Source: Deltaproteobacteria bacterium UBA6601
GTDB taxonomy: Bacteria; Myxococcota_A; UBA796; UBA9615
Direction of reading: 5' to 3'
Assembly: GCA_002433485.1 (NCBI GenBank)
Contig: DJIF01000083.1
Coordinates: forward strand, 1-35,506
Length of the DNA stretch: 35,506 nucleotides
The notes under the pieces: model-generated
The model's database searches: none
Seen by the model: only the letters and a program-made list of their open reading frames with translations
Told to the model about the DNA's origin: nothing
Shown: positions 8,491 through 15,493 of the stretch, one piece after another
Layout of the letters: each line of letters opens with the position of its first letter
Position numbering within the stretch: the first letter of the stretch is position 1
Program-made: the position numbers and the translations under genes

Positions 8491-9093
8491 GTGGCTTTCA
8501 AGCGCTACAACACCGTCAACATCGAATATCGGGCCAGCAATCTGCCCCGTGACTGGCGCCGGCGGGTCGAGCAGGTCGTTAACAGTGTTGGCGCCAGCTT
8601 CGAGCTCAACATCAGTTCGGTGAAGGCAGGAGCTCGTAAGAGCCCGCCTGGGGTTTTGATCAGCATTGCCCGTGATGGGGCCGAGGAGGCCTGGACGGCG
8701 GCCTGTGAGCGCACCGTAAAGCAGCGGGTACTAGAGGTCCTGAACCACGCCAAAGATGAAGAGATTGCTCGCCAGGTGGAGGCTATGGGTCTTGGCACCA
8801 AGACGCGTGAGAGTGAATCTTCGATTCGTGCACGGGAGCGCCGTCGGAGCCTCAGTCCCGAGGAGAAAATTGAGCTGGAGAATGCCCGCCGTGGGATTAC
8901 TGGCGAGCTTGCCCGACTCTATGCTGGAGCACGTCTGCCAGCGGAGGCTGCGGACCTGGTCGTAGTGGCGCTAAAGCGGATGGAGGAGCCGAAGCGCTGG
9001 GCCCTATGGGCGCAGCTCTTGATCACGGTTCAGGAGACCCGCAACCTGCTCTCTGATGAGTTGATGCAGCGGCTACGAGCCTTGTTGCGCTAG
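8491..9093 (+). CDS. Uncharacterised 200-residue charged protein
   Basis: I do not recognise a family. 200 residues, no signal peptide or membrane segment, so probably cytoplasmic. The N-terminal ~80 residues look like an alpha/beta unit (VNIEYRASNLPRDW, GVLISIARDG). The middle (about 95-135) is highly charged and helical, with an RARERRRSLSPEEKIELEN segment. The C-terminus is helical with regular Leu spacing (LLITVQETRNLLSDELMQRLRALLR). GTG at 8491 is the only reasonable start, with GGGG at 8482-8485. Divergent from the MopE-TLDc gene. Coding is supported by the clean open frame and by the lack of any better ORF on the other strand. Confidence 0.65.
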   Translation: MAFKRYNTVNIEYRASNLPRDWRRRVEQVVNSVGASFELNISSVKAGARKSPPGVLISIARDGAEEAWTAACERTVKQRVLEVLNHAKDEEIARQVEAMGLGTKTRESESSIRARERRRSLSPEEKIELENARRGITGELARLYAGARLPAEAADLVVVALKRMEEPKRWALWAQLLITVQETRNLLSDELMQRLRALLR

Positions 9094-9131
9094 CGATTCA
9101 GGCGCCAAGGTGGGTGGAGATTGCGCTCGGC

Positions 9132-10298
9132 TCAGCTGCGCCTCTCCCATAAGGCCTTGAACTTGCTGACCACTGCGTCGCCCACCTGGGAGGTGGTGGC
9201 GGCGGCCTCCTCGCCTACCTGGTCGTAGGTGAGTGTCTTGCGTTCCTGCAACAGCTCGACCACCGCCGCTTCGATGAGGGTTGCCGCCTGCTGGAGTTCA
9301 GTGTTGCCCATTCGCTTGCCTTGCCAGTCGAGGCCTTCCTTGATGGTGAGAACCATGGCCAGGGGGTTAGCACGGTCCTTACCAGCGTGCTTTGGCGCGG
9401 AGCCATGGATAGGCTCAAACATCGCGTTCTTGGCGCCTACATTGCAGCCAACCGCCATTCCCATCCCCCCTTGCAGGACTGAGGCCAGGTCGGTGACGAT
9501 GTCGCCGAACATGTTGGTGGTGACAATGACGTCATACCACTCAGGTCGTTGCACCAGCCACTGGGTGAAGGCATCAATGATGGCCGTTTCGGCTTCGATC
9601 TCGGGATAGTCGGCTGCAATCTCAAAGAAGATGTCTCGGAACAGTCGGCAGCCTTCCAGCACGTTGTCTTTCACCAGCGCGGTGACCCGCAGCTTGCCGT
9701 CTCCGGGGGCGCCCTTGTTGCGGGCCCGGCAGGCTTCAAAGGCGAAGCGGATGACCCGCTCGCTGTTGGCTCGGGTCACCAGTCGGGTGTCGGTGGCGAC
9801 CACATCTGCGCCTTGGTTGGCCATGCGCCCACCGATGCCGGTGTAGAGACCCTCGGTGTTCTCTCGCACAAAGACCATGTCGACTTTGGCGGGGTCCCAG
9901 ACCTGTACGTGTTCGCCATGAATCTTGTGCAGCACACCGGGGTACAGCTTGACCGGTCGTACGTTGGCGTAGAGTTCCAGGACCCGCCGATTGCCGATTA
10001 CCGGCGAGTAGCCCGCCATCTTACCGTTGGCCATGGTGACCGGCCCAGAGCCTTCGGGGTCGGGCCATCCGACCGCACCGAGGAAGATGATGTCGGCGGC
10101 GCTGCAGCGCTCTTGCGCGCCGTCTGGCCAGTCCTGACCGTGCTCAAGATAGTACTGACCGCCACAGGGGATCGACTCGATGCGAGCTTCCATATCTACC
10201 GCGGCAAGTGCTGCTTGAAGCACCTTCTGGCCTTCTCGGCACACCTCGATCCCGATTCCATCTCCAGGCAGCAGGACAATGTCGAGGGGCTTGTTCAT
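9132..10298 (-). CDS. Isocitrate/isopropylmalate dehydrogenase family enzyme
   Basis: 388 residues from the ATG at 10298, chosen over the ATG at 10310 because GGAG sits correctly in between. NAD(P)+-dependent oxidative decarboxylation of a 2-hydroxy acid. Visible motifs: the LLPGDGIGIEV N-terminus, GNRRVLELYANVRPVKLYPG with the substrate-binding Arg residues, VRENTEGLYTG, the lysine block TALVKDNVLEG, and the metal-binding TTNMFGDIVTDLAS. GSAPKHAGKDRANPLAM is the nucleotide-binding loop. LYANVRPVK resembles 3-isopropylmalate dehydrogenase, but no leuA, leuC or leuD is nearby. Isocitrate, isopropylmalate, homoisocitrate or tartrate-type substrates cannot be separated by eye. Confidence 0.88.
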   Translation of the reverse strand: MNKPLDIVLLPGDGIGIEVCREGQKVLQAALAAVDMEARIESIPCGGQYYLEHGQDWPDGAQERCSAADIIFLGAVGWPDPEGSGPVTMANGKMAGYSPVIGNRRVLELYANVRPVKLYPGVLHKIHGEHVQVWDPAKVDMVFVRENTEGLYTGIGGRMANQGADVVATDTRLVTRANSERVIRFAFEACRARNKGAPGDGKLRVTALVKDNVLEGCRLFRDIFFEIAADYPEIEAETAIIDAFTQWLVQRPEWYDVIVTTNMFGDIVTDLASVLQGGMGMAVGCNVGAKNAMFEPIHGSAPKHAGKDRANPLAMVLTIKEGLDWQGKRMGNTELQQAATLIEAAVVELLQERKTLTYDQVGEEAAATTSQVGDAVVSKFKALWERRS

Positions 10299-10473
10299 GG
10301 CGCTCTCCATGTGGGGTAGAGAGATTACTTACGGCGAAGCGGTTCCGGACGCAAGTTCCCGGGCGCTCTTGATTTTGGTTGCGCACCTCCCCCAGCCGGG
10401 TCATGCACGCTATGGTCGGGGCTGATCAAGGCGCGCTAGGTTGCTGAAGTCAGCGTCGGACTGAGGGGTTGTT

Positions 10474-10725
10474 ATGCGGTTTCAGGTGGATTGCCCTCAC
10501 TGTGATGCGATGCTCTCGGTTCCCGAGAAGTACCACTACACCACCATCAAGTGTCCCGAGTGTGGGGGGCAGATGGAGGCGGTCAGTACTGAGACCATGC
10601 GGGTAACTCGCCAGTTCATAGAGGAATTGGAAGACGCTGACGCTGAGGTCTCGGAGGGATCGCCTGGAGTCACTACTTTGCGACGGGTCGCCGCTCTGCA
10701 AGGCGCTGCTGAGGACGACGAGTAG
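10474..10725 (+). CDS. Small zinc-ribbon protein
   Basis: 83 residues with CPHC at 7-10 and CPEC at 27-30, a classic four-Cys zinc ribbon (FQVDCPHC...TTIKCPECGG). The rest is an acidic tail rich in Glu and Asp, with no membrane segment. GAGGGG lies 7 bases before the ATG. Similar short ribbons at the N-terminus of larger myxobacterial proteins sense or bind nucleic acid or protein, but no function can be assigned. Convergent with the cold-shock/Tudor-like gene. Confidence 0.72.
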   Translation: MRFQVDCPHCDAMLSVPEKYHYTTIKCPECGGQMEAVSTETMRVTRQFIEELEDADAEVSEGSPGVTTLRRVAALQGAAEDDE

Positions 10726-10763
10726 GGCCTGGTGCCGCTGAGCCCTGTAGTGCGGAGTCCCGC

Positions 10764-11267
10764 TTAGGACTTCTCGAGGATCTCCAGGTCATCGATGCGG
10801 ATCGAGCGCTCTTCCTGGGAGGGCATGAAGCGGATCCGCGCCATGGAACTGGTGGAAAGCACAACGAAGCCGTGACCGTGCACAGGATGGGCCACGGAGA
10901 TGCCGCGTTCGAGACTCTCGCCCTTCCGTACAACTCTCTTAACCACTCCGGTTTTGGGGCCGGTTTTAGGCCGCCGGCTGGTCGCGCCAGAAGGCTTCTT
11001 TGTCTTTGTCGATGCGCGGCGCTTGGGGCGCGGAGGAGGTTCTGGTTCGGCGAAGCTCCGCCCCCCTGCTGGTAGCTTCAGCTCGATCGACGTTGCTGCC
11101 TGCTCCCCTTCCACCATTCTCACCAGCACCCGCAGCCCTTTTACCGGGTCATCGATACCGCATTTCCGCTCGAAGAAGTACTGCCGCCCCTGGTCCAGCT
11201 TTACGACGCCCCGCCCGGATTCGGGCTTGAACCATAGGATTGTGCCGGGCTCGAAGCTGTTAACCAC
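10764..11267 (-). CDS. Cold-shock-like plus Tudor-like two-domain protein
   Basis: 167 residues from the GTG at 11267, which has AAGG upstream; an in-frame TTG at 11348 would add a 27-residue tail lacking similarity to the domain. Residues about 6-58 look like a cold-shock beta-barrel: GTILWFKPESGRGVV, then FFERK and GLRVLVRMVEGEQAATSIEL. The RNA-binding RNP1/RNP2 aromatic positions are degenerate. A Lys/Arg/Pro-rich disordered linker (about 65-110) follows. The last 45 residues (RGISVAHPVHGHGFVVLS...RIRF...IRIDDLEIL) resemble the Tudor-like C-terminal tail of PcrA/UvrD helicases, which binds RNA polymerase. A nucleic-acid or RNA-polymerase accessory role is inferred. I do not know a named family with this pairing. 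Confidence 0.7.
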   Translation of the reverse strand: MVNSFEPGTILWFKPESGRGVVKLDQGRQYFFERKCGIDDPVKGLRVLVRMVEGEQAATSIELKLPAGGRSFAEPEPPPRPKRRASTKTKKPSGATSRRPKTGPKTGVVKRVVRKGESLERGISVAHPVHGHGFVVLSTSSMARIRFMPSQEERSIRIDDLEILEKS

Positions 11268-11341
11268 TTGGTACCTTTTTCTTGAGTTTGTCCTGGTGCT
11301 AGAACCCAGGAAGGGCCGTAGAAAGCCTCCTGTTACAGAGA

Positions 11342-11370
11342 TTGTCAAATAGTTTGAATGAATCTCTAAA
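11342..11370 (+). promoter_or_regulatory. Candidate sigma-70 promoter
   Basis: TTGTCA (five of six consensus) and TCTAAA (four of six) with a 17-bp spacer. It lies in the AT-richest patch of the region and points into the structured non-coding stretch. Predicted by eye only. Confidence 0.35.
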
Positions 11371-11524
11371 GTCTTTTCGACCGGTGCCGATGGTAATGAC
11401 TGTTGGGTGCCGTTGGTTGAGCCCGTTGGGGGGATTCAGTCAGACGGTGTTTGGCCCGGCACACGACAGCTCTTCCGGGCTACCGGGGGACATCGCGGAA
11501 AGAATTGCCGCGAACCGCGCAATA

Positions 11525-11565
11525 GAAGGGCTTCCGGGGAGTAGAAGGTCCCCCGGGAGCCCTTC
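11525..11565 (+). terminator. Strong hairpin, probable intrinsic terminator or attenuator
   Basis: A 15-bp stem (11525-11539 with 11551-11565, one G-T wobble) encloses an 11-base loop. It is followed on the plus strand by a T-rich run (TTTCTGTT, later CCTTTTCT). The minus-strand side has no T-tract, so the likely direction is plus. It lies about 140 nt before the antiporter start codon. Confidence 0.6.
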
Positions 11566-11704
11566 TCGCTTGGTTTCTGTTAGAGGCCTTTTCTAGCGTC
11601 TCAGCTTAGCTTGCTTGTGGGCCTCTCCCGGTACGCCTGGTTGGACTCGGACTCCTTTGGACCCGGCCTGCTAGGATGGTTGAACCCCGCCCGGGTGGAG
11701 CCCC

Positions 11705-13024
11705 ATGCACACAGTTGTCCTGGCAGCAGGTCTATTCGTCTTTGTTGCGCACCTGCTTGAGCTCTTCTTCGAGCGGACGCGGATTCCCGACATTCTGTTG
11801 TTGATGCTGCTCGGTCTGGTGGTCGGGCCGATCACTGGCTTACTTGCCCTTGAGGATCTCGGTCGGGTCGGCGACGTCCTCGCCATTGTTACGCTGGCGG
11901 TCATTCTGTTTGAGAGTGGTCTCGGGCTCCAAATCACTACCTTGCTCAACTCATTGGGTCGGGCTGCTCCATTCTCGTTGCTGAGCATGGTCACGGCGAT
12001 TGGTTGCCTGACCTTGGCTTTGAAGTTCCTGATGGCGATGGATTGGTGGGCCGCGCTCCTCGGTGGCCTGATCATGGGTGGGACCTCGTCAGCTGTGGTG
12101 ATTCCCATGCTGGGAGCTCTGCGGGTTGGGGAGGAGACCAGCACGGTCTTGACGTTGGAGAGCACCCTGACCGATGTGTTCTGCATCATTGGCACGGTTG
12201 GGGTAGCGGTCAGCCTCGGTGCCGGCGCCACTCCCCAGGCCGCCGGCCTGCTGGGGACCGTCGGTTTCTCGCTGATAGCAGCAGCTCTGGTCGGTGCAGC
12301 CGCCGGGCTTGGATGGTCCATTCTGTTGGGCCGGGCCGAGCGGATCAGCAACACCATGTTTACCACCATGGCCGGTGCTCTCGTGGTGTACGGTTTCTGT
12401 GAGCAGATGCAGGTCAGTGGGGCTATCGCCACTCTGGCCTTCGGTATTGCGCTGGGCAACCTGCCAAGGGGGGTCGTCCTGGAGGTGGATCGGGGCGCCG
12501 AGGCAGCGCCGATTAAGCTCAAACTGCGGGAAGTGAAGCGGGTTGAACGGGCGGTCTATGCCGAGTCAGTGTTTCTGTTGAAGGCCGCCTTCTTCTTTTA
12601 TCTGGGCATGACAGTACGGCCCGAGGCCTTCTTCAGCATGTCCGGGCTGATTGCCTTTGTTCTCGCTCTGGTTCCTTTCTTGCCACGCTTTCCGATTGTC
12701 CGCTTGCTGTTGGGACCTGCGGTCGCCAATCGTCGCGATGCCTTGCTGGCGACGGTGCTGGTTCCGCGGGGTCTAGCGGCCGCGGTCCTGGCGCAGATTC
12801 CCGTGCGCATGTTCAGCCACGGTCATCCGCTACAAGGAGTAGCCGTAGAACTCGCTGAGGTGGTGGCGATGATGGTGTTCTTCAGCATCGCCATCGTTTC
12901 CCTCATGGTCTTTTTGGTGGAGCGGGGGGGGCTGGCGGCAGTGGGGCAGCTTGGCTACGCCGCCTACCACGACCCCGCAGATCTCGAAGATCCTGCAGCA
13001 GATAGCCCAGCGCCAGTACAGTGA
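11705..13024 (+). CDS. Cation:proton antiporter, CPA-type
   Basis: 439 residues, about 12 hydrophobic segments. The N-terminal ERTRIPDILLLMLLGLVVGP and AVILFESGLGL (66-75) are typical of NhaP-like monovalent cation/proton antiporters, as is the broken-helix GGTSSAVVIPML segment (125-136). The usual paired ND or DD of the ion-binding helix reads T156-D157 in LESTLTDVFCII, keeping the essential Asp. It would exchange Na+ or K+ for H+ across the inner membrane. GGTGGAG precedes the ATG. After the last membrane helix the final ~30 residues are polar and are encoded in DNA that also encodes, on the other strand, the tail of the glycosyltransferase gene (122-nt overlap). Confidence 0.88.
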   Translation: MHTVVLAAGLFVFVAHLLELFFERTRIPDILLLMLLGLVVGPITGLLALEDLGRVGDVLAIVTLAVILFESGLGLQITTLLNSLGRAAPFSLLSMVTAIGCLTLALKFLMAMDWWAALLGGLIMGGTSSAVVIPMLGALRVGEETSTVLTLESTLTDVFCIIGTVGVAVSLGAGATPQAAGLLGTVGFSLIAAALVGAAAGLGWSILLGRAERISNTMFTTMAGALVVYGFCEQMQVSGAIATLAFGIALGNLPRGVVLEVDRGAEAAPIKLKLREVKRVERAVYAESVFLLKAAFFFYLGMTVRPEAFFSMSGLIAFVLALVPFLPRFPIVRLLLGPAVANRRDALLATVLVPRGLAAAVLAQIPVRMFSHGHPLQGVAVELAEVVAMMVFFSIAIVSLMVFLVERGGLAAVGQLGYAAYHDPADLEDPAADSPAPVQ

Positions 13025-14702
13025 ACATGCCGTAGCTGAGGTAGTTCACCATGAAGTAGGCGGTGGTCCGGTTGTCCAGCGGATAAAAGCCTGCCGCCAT
13101 CAGCAATAGCGTTGCCCCGGCGAGCGGTGCGGCCCACCGTGCCACGGGGTTTTCAGGTCCGGCTCGGTTGGGCGTTCCAAGCAGGAACAGGATCGCCCAG
13201 GTTGAGGCGTAGTAGCGGCTTAGTACGACCATCAGGAAGACCGCGAACAGTGGCAGGATCAGGGCATCGATACCGCGGCGACGGAGCAGCGCCGGCAGCA
13301 ACAGCAACAAGCCGATGCACTGCAGTAGCCTCTTGCGTGGTTGACCCTGGGCAATGCGCTCATCACGGCTACCAGGTGCCTGGGCCCAGAATTTTCCTTG
13401 CTGAGGCTTGTGGATCACCATTCGTCCGAGCCCGACTCGCTGGTTGGAGGTCACCGCGTGAGTACCGCTGTGACGCTGGATCTTGTCGACCCACTCCGGC
13501 CAGGTTTGGAGCCCACCGCCAGTAAAGTGAGAGCCAACAAACAGCACCAGGCAGCTGAGGACAAAGCCCGACAGGAAGCTGCGATGACTGGCTTCTACCC
13601 GTTGCCAGCGCGACGCAGCGACGAGCCCAGTGGCTGCCGCTTTTGTCCCAGATTTGTCGCGCAACATCGCGACCATTGCCTGGAGTGCGATGCCAGCGAT
13701 GAGGAAGCCGGGGAACACCCGGGTCATCGCTCCCCAGCTAAGGGCCAGGCCAGCCAGACCATGGCGGCCTCTGTGGTAGAGCGCTATGCAGCACAGCACC
13801 GATACCAGCCAGTCGTACTGCAGGAAGCCTCCGGTAAACCGGGCTTCGTTGATCTGAAAGCTGCTCAGCCACAGCGCCATCAGCGCCGTCTTGCGTAAGC
13901 CAAAGGCCCACCAACTGAGCATAAAGGCGAGCAGGTACCCGGGTAGGTCGGAGTTGGCGATGAACCAGAACCAGGGGCTCGCGGTCGGGATGAGGTTGGC
14001 GAGTGGGGTGCCGATGACGGTCCAGGCCGGCGCAGGGTTGTAGCCCAGGTCCTTAAAGCAGTCAGGCCAACCCGGCGATCGGAAGCCCATAAACCTGCGC
14101 AGGTAGCGGCTGTCTTGGCCCAGCTGCTGTAGTCGTGCTGGGCTTATCAATTCTGCATCAAAGTCGGCGACGATCTCCGGGCGAGCTTTTATCTGGTAAT
14201 CCCGTTGGTCTCGAGCAGCTTTGATTTTGCGAAAATCTTTGATCCTCTTCAGCCTGTTGCGGACCTCCTTGCTACTGGTCCGCTTCTTCTCCTGCCACTG
14301 GTCGTCGGCGAGCAGGGTCGCGGCGTAGAGGTCGTAGTAGCTGAGTTCAGCGAAGTACTTGGAGCCGATGTAGTAGTGGAAGACGTTCCACGCCCGTACC
14401 CGCTCGCCTGTCAGGGATGCACTGAGGTAGGCGCCATTCTGGAGGGTCACCGCGGCCAGTGCCAGGCCCACCAGGATCGCTGTGAAAGATCGCAGCCGAC
14501 GTTTGGCGAGGTGCTCGCCGAACTGGCTGGCCAGCCAGACCAGCAGCCCGGTGCCAGCCAGCCACGGTGCCCAATGTCTGAAGTTGGAGCGCAGGAAGGG
14601 ATTGTCACTCTGGACTGAGGCCAGCCCGATGCAGAGGCCAGCGGTGACCAGCGCCAGGGCCCCGAGGAAGATACGGTTTTGGTGGTTCGGTTGAGAGCTC
14701 AG
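12903..14702 (-). CDS. Polytopic membrane glycosyltransferase (GT-C/GT87-like), apparent CTG start
   Basis: Starting at the GTG at 14471 gives 522 residues but cuts a membrane helix. The same frame stays open upstream and encodes a plausible N-terminus with helices NRIFLGALALVTAGLCIGLA and APWLAGTGLLVWLASQF. No ATG, GTG or TTG exists in that extension. CTG at 14702 lies 6 bases after GGGAG (14709-14713), giving 599 residues. The first periplasmic-type loop after these helices carries the VFHYYIGSKYFAELSYYDLY motif, and about ten further helices follow. Such proteins transfer a sugar from a polyprenyl-phosphate donor; donor and acceptor here are unknown. The Shine-Dalgarno directly follows the stop of the SDR gene, so the pair is cotranscribed. 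The C-terminal tail is Pro/Arg-rich and overlaps the antiporter gene. Confidence 0.78.
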   Translation of the reverse strand: MSSQPNHQNRIFLGALALVTAGLCIGLASVQSDNPFLRSNFRHWAPWLAGTGLLVWLASQFGEHLAKRRLRSFTAILVGLALAAVTLQNGAYLSASLTGERVRAWNVFHYYIGSKYFAELSYYDLYAATLLADDQWQEKKRTSSKEVRNRLKRIKDFRKIKAARDQRDYQIKARPEIVADFDAELISPARLQQLGQDSRYLRRFMGFRSPGWPDCFKDLGYNPAPAWTVIGTPLANLIPTASPWFWFIANSDLPGYLLAFMLSWWAFGLRKTALMALWLSSFQINEARFTGGFLQYDWLVSVLCCIALYHRGRHGLAGLALSWGAMTRVFPGFLIAGIALQAMVAMLRDKSGTKAAATGLVAASRWQRVEASHRSFLSGFVLSCLVLFVGSHFTGGGLQTWPEWVDKIQRHSGTHAVTSNQRVGLGRMVIHKPQQGKFWAQAPGSRDERIAQGQPRKRLLQCIGLLLLLPALLRRRGIDALILPLFAVFLMVVLSRYYASTWAILFLLGTPNRAGPENPVARWAAPLAGATLLLMAAGFYPLDNRTTAYFMVNYLSYGMFTVLALGYLLQDLRDLRGRGRRRSQAAPLPPAPPAPPKRP

Positions 14703-14713
14703 GCTAGGCTCCC

Positions 14714-15490
14714 TTACATCGCGGTCCAGCCGCCATCGACCATCAGGATGTGTCCGGTCGTGTAGCTGGAGGCCTCTGAAGCAAGGTAGATAGCGGCACC
14801 CACCATCTCATCAGGGCGGGCGGCTCTGGCCAGGGCAGTCTTGGCTTGGATGACCGCTCCTGCTTCTGGGGTGTCGAGGGTGTGGGCGGTCATCTCGGTA
14901 CGCACATAGCCGGGGCCGATCGCGTTGACTCTGATGCCGTGTTGGGCCCACTCCACCGCGCAGGTGCGAGTGAGCTGGACCACCGCTCCCTTAGTGGCGG
15001 CGTAGGGGGCCGAGAGTGGGTCGGCTACAACCCCTGCGAAGGAGGCCAGGTTGATGATAGAGCCACCTTTGCCGTGCGCGATCCAGCGCCGCGCTGCTTC
15101 CTGCATTCCCTGAAATACGGCGGTCAGGTTGAGGTCGATCATCTGCTGCAGGTCGGCACGAGGGTAGTCCTCTGCCGGGATGCGAGCACTGACTCCAGCG
15201 TTGTTGATCAGGATGTCCAGTTCTCCGAATTCGGCGCAGGCTTGATCAAAAAGTGCGGTGAGCTGGGCGTGGTCGGTGACGTCTGTCACCACAGCCATGG
15301 CTTCGATTCCCTGCTCTCGGAGTTGGCAGGCAGCGTTGTCTGCCAGCACGGGGTCGCGCTCGCCGATGACAATCTTCGCGCCGAAGGAGCCCAGCCCTTC
15401 GGCGATCGCCAGGCCGATTCCCCTTCCTCCTCCGGTAACTATAGCCACCTGGTCGTGCAGCTCAAACAGCTGTCTGTAGCTGTTGGTCAC
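14714..15490 (-). CDS. Short-chain dehydrogenase/reductase (SDR)
   Basis: 258 residues, a classical SDR: NAD(P)-binding TGGGRGIG at 19-26, NNAG at 96-99, catalytic S150, Y163 and K167 (YAATK), PG motif in NAIGPGYVRTEM, and a C-terminal GHILMVDGGW. Glu44 after beta-2 (VIGERDP) suggests NAD rather than NADP. Closest in style to gluconate 5-dehydrogenase/FabG-type oxidoreductases; the substrate cannot be told. GTG start at 15490, only 3 bases after the stop of the aspartoacylase-family gene, so translationally coupled within the operon. Confidence 0.92.
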   Translation of the reverse strand: MTNSYRQLFELHDQVAIVTGGGRGIGLAIAEGLGSFGAKIVIGERDPVLADNAACQLREQGIEAMAVVTDVTDHAQLTALFDQACAEFGELDILINNAGVSARIPAEDYPRADLQQMIDLNLTAVFQGMQEAARRWIAHGKGGSIINLASFAGVVADPLSAPYAATKGAVVQLTRTCAVEWAQHGIRVNAIGPGYVRTEMTAHTLDTPEAGAVIQAKTALARAARPDEMVGAAIYLASEASSYTTGHILMVDGGWTAM

Positions 15491-15493
15491 CGT

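Larger units (their letters stand above)
11268..11704 (+). other. Non-coding interval with candidate promoter, alternative pairings and terminator
   Basis: No convincing gene lies in this stretch. A sigma-70-like promoter (TTGTCA at 11342-11347, 17-bp spacer, TCTAAA at 11365-11370) would start a plus-strand transcript near 11377. The transcript can form TGACTG/CAGTCA (11397-11402 with 11437-11442), GTGCCG/CGGCAC (11407-11412 with 11458-11463), CGCGG/CCGCG (11494-11498 with 11508-11512) and a strong terminator (11525-11565). CCGGGGGAC at 11483-11491 is perfectly complementary to GTCCCCCGG at 11548-11556, which would disrupt the terminator. Either a ~200-nt small RNA or a regulated leader of the antiporter gene. 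A -10-like TAGGAT at 11672-11677 could give the antiporter its own promoter. I could not match a known RNA family. Confidence 0.45.

Noticed and set aside
9549..10319. 256-codon plus-strand frame
   Set aside because: Shadow of the isocitrate/isopropylmalate dehydrogenase gene; no recognisable domain.
11342..11596. 84-codon plus-strand frame in the non-coding interval
   Set aside because: It has a poor start context and low-complexity composition, and it runs through the terminator hairpin; RNA structure explains the region better.
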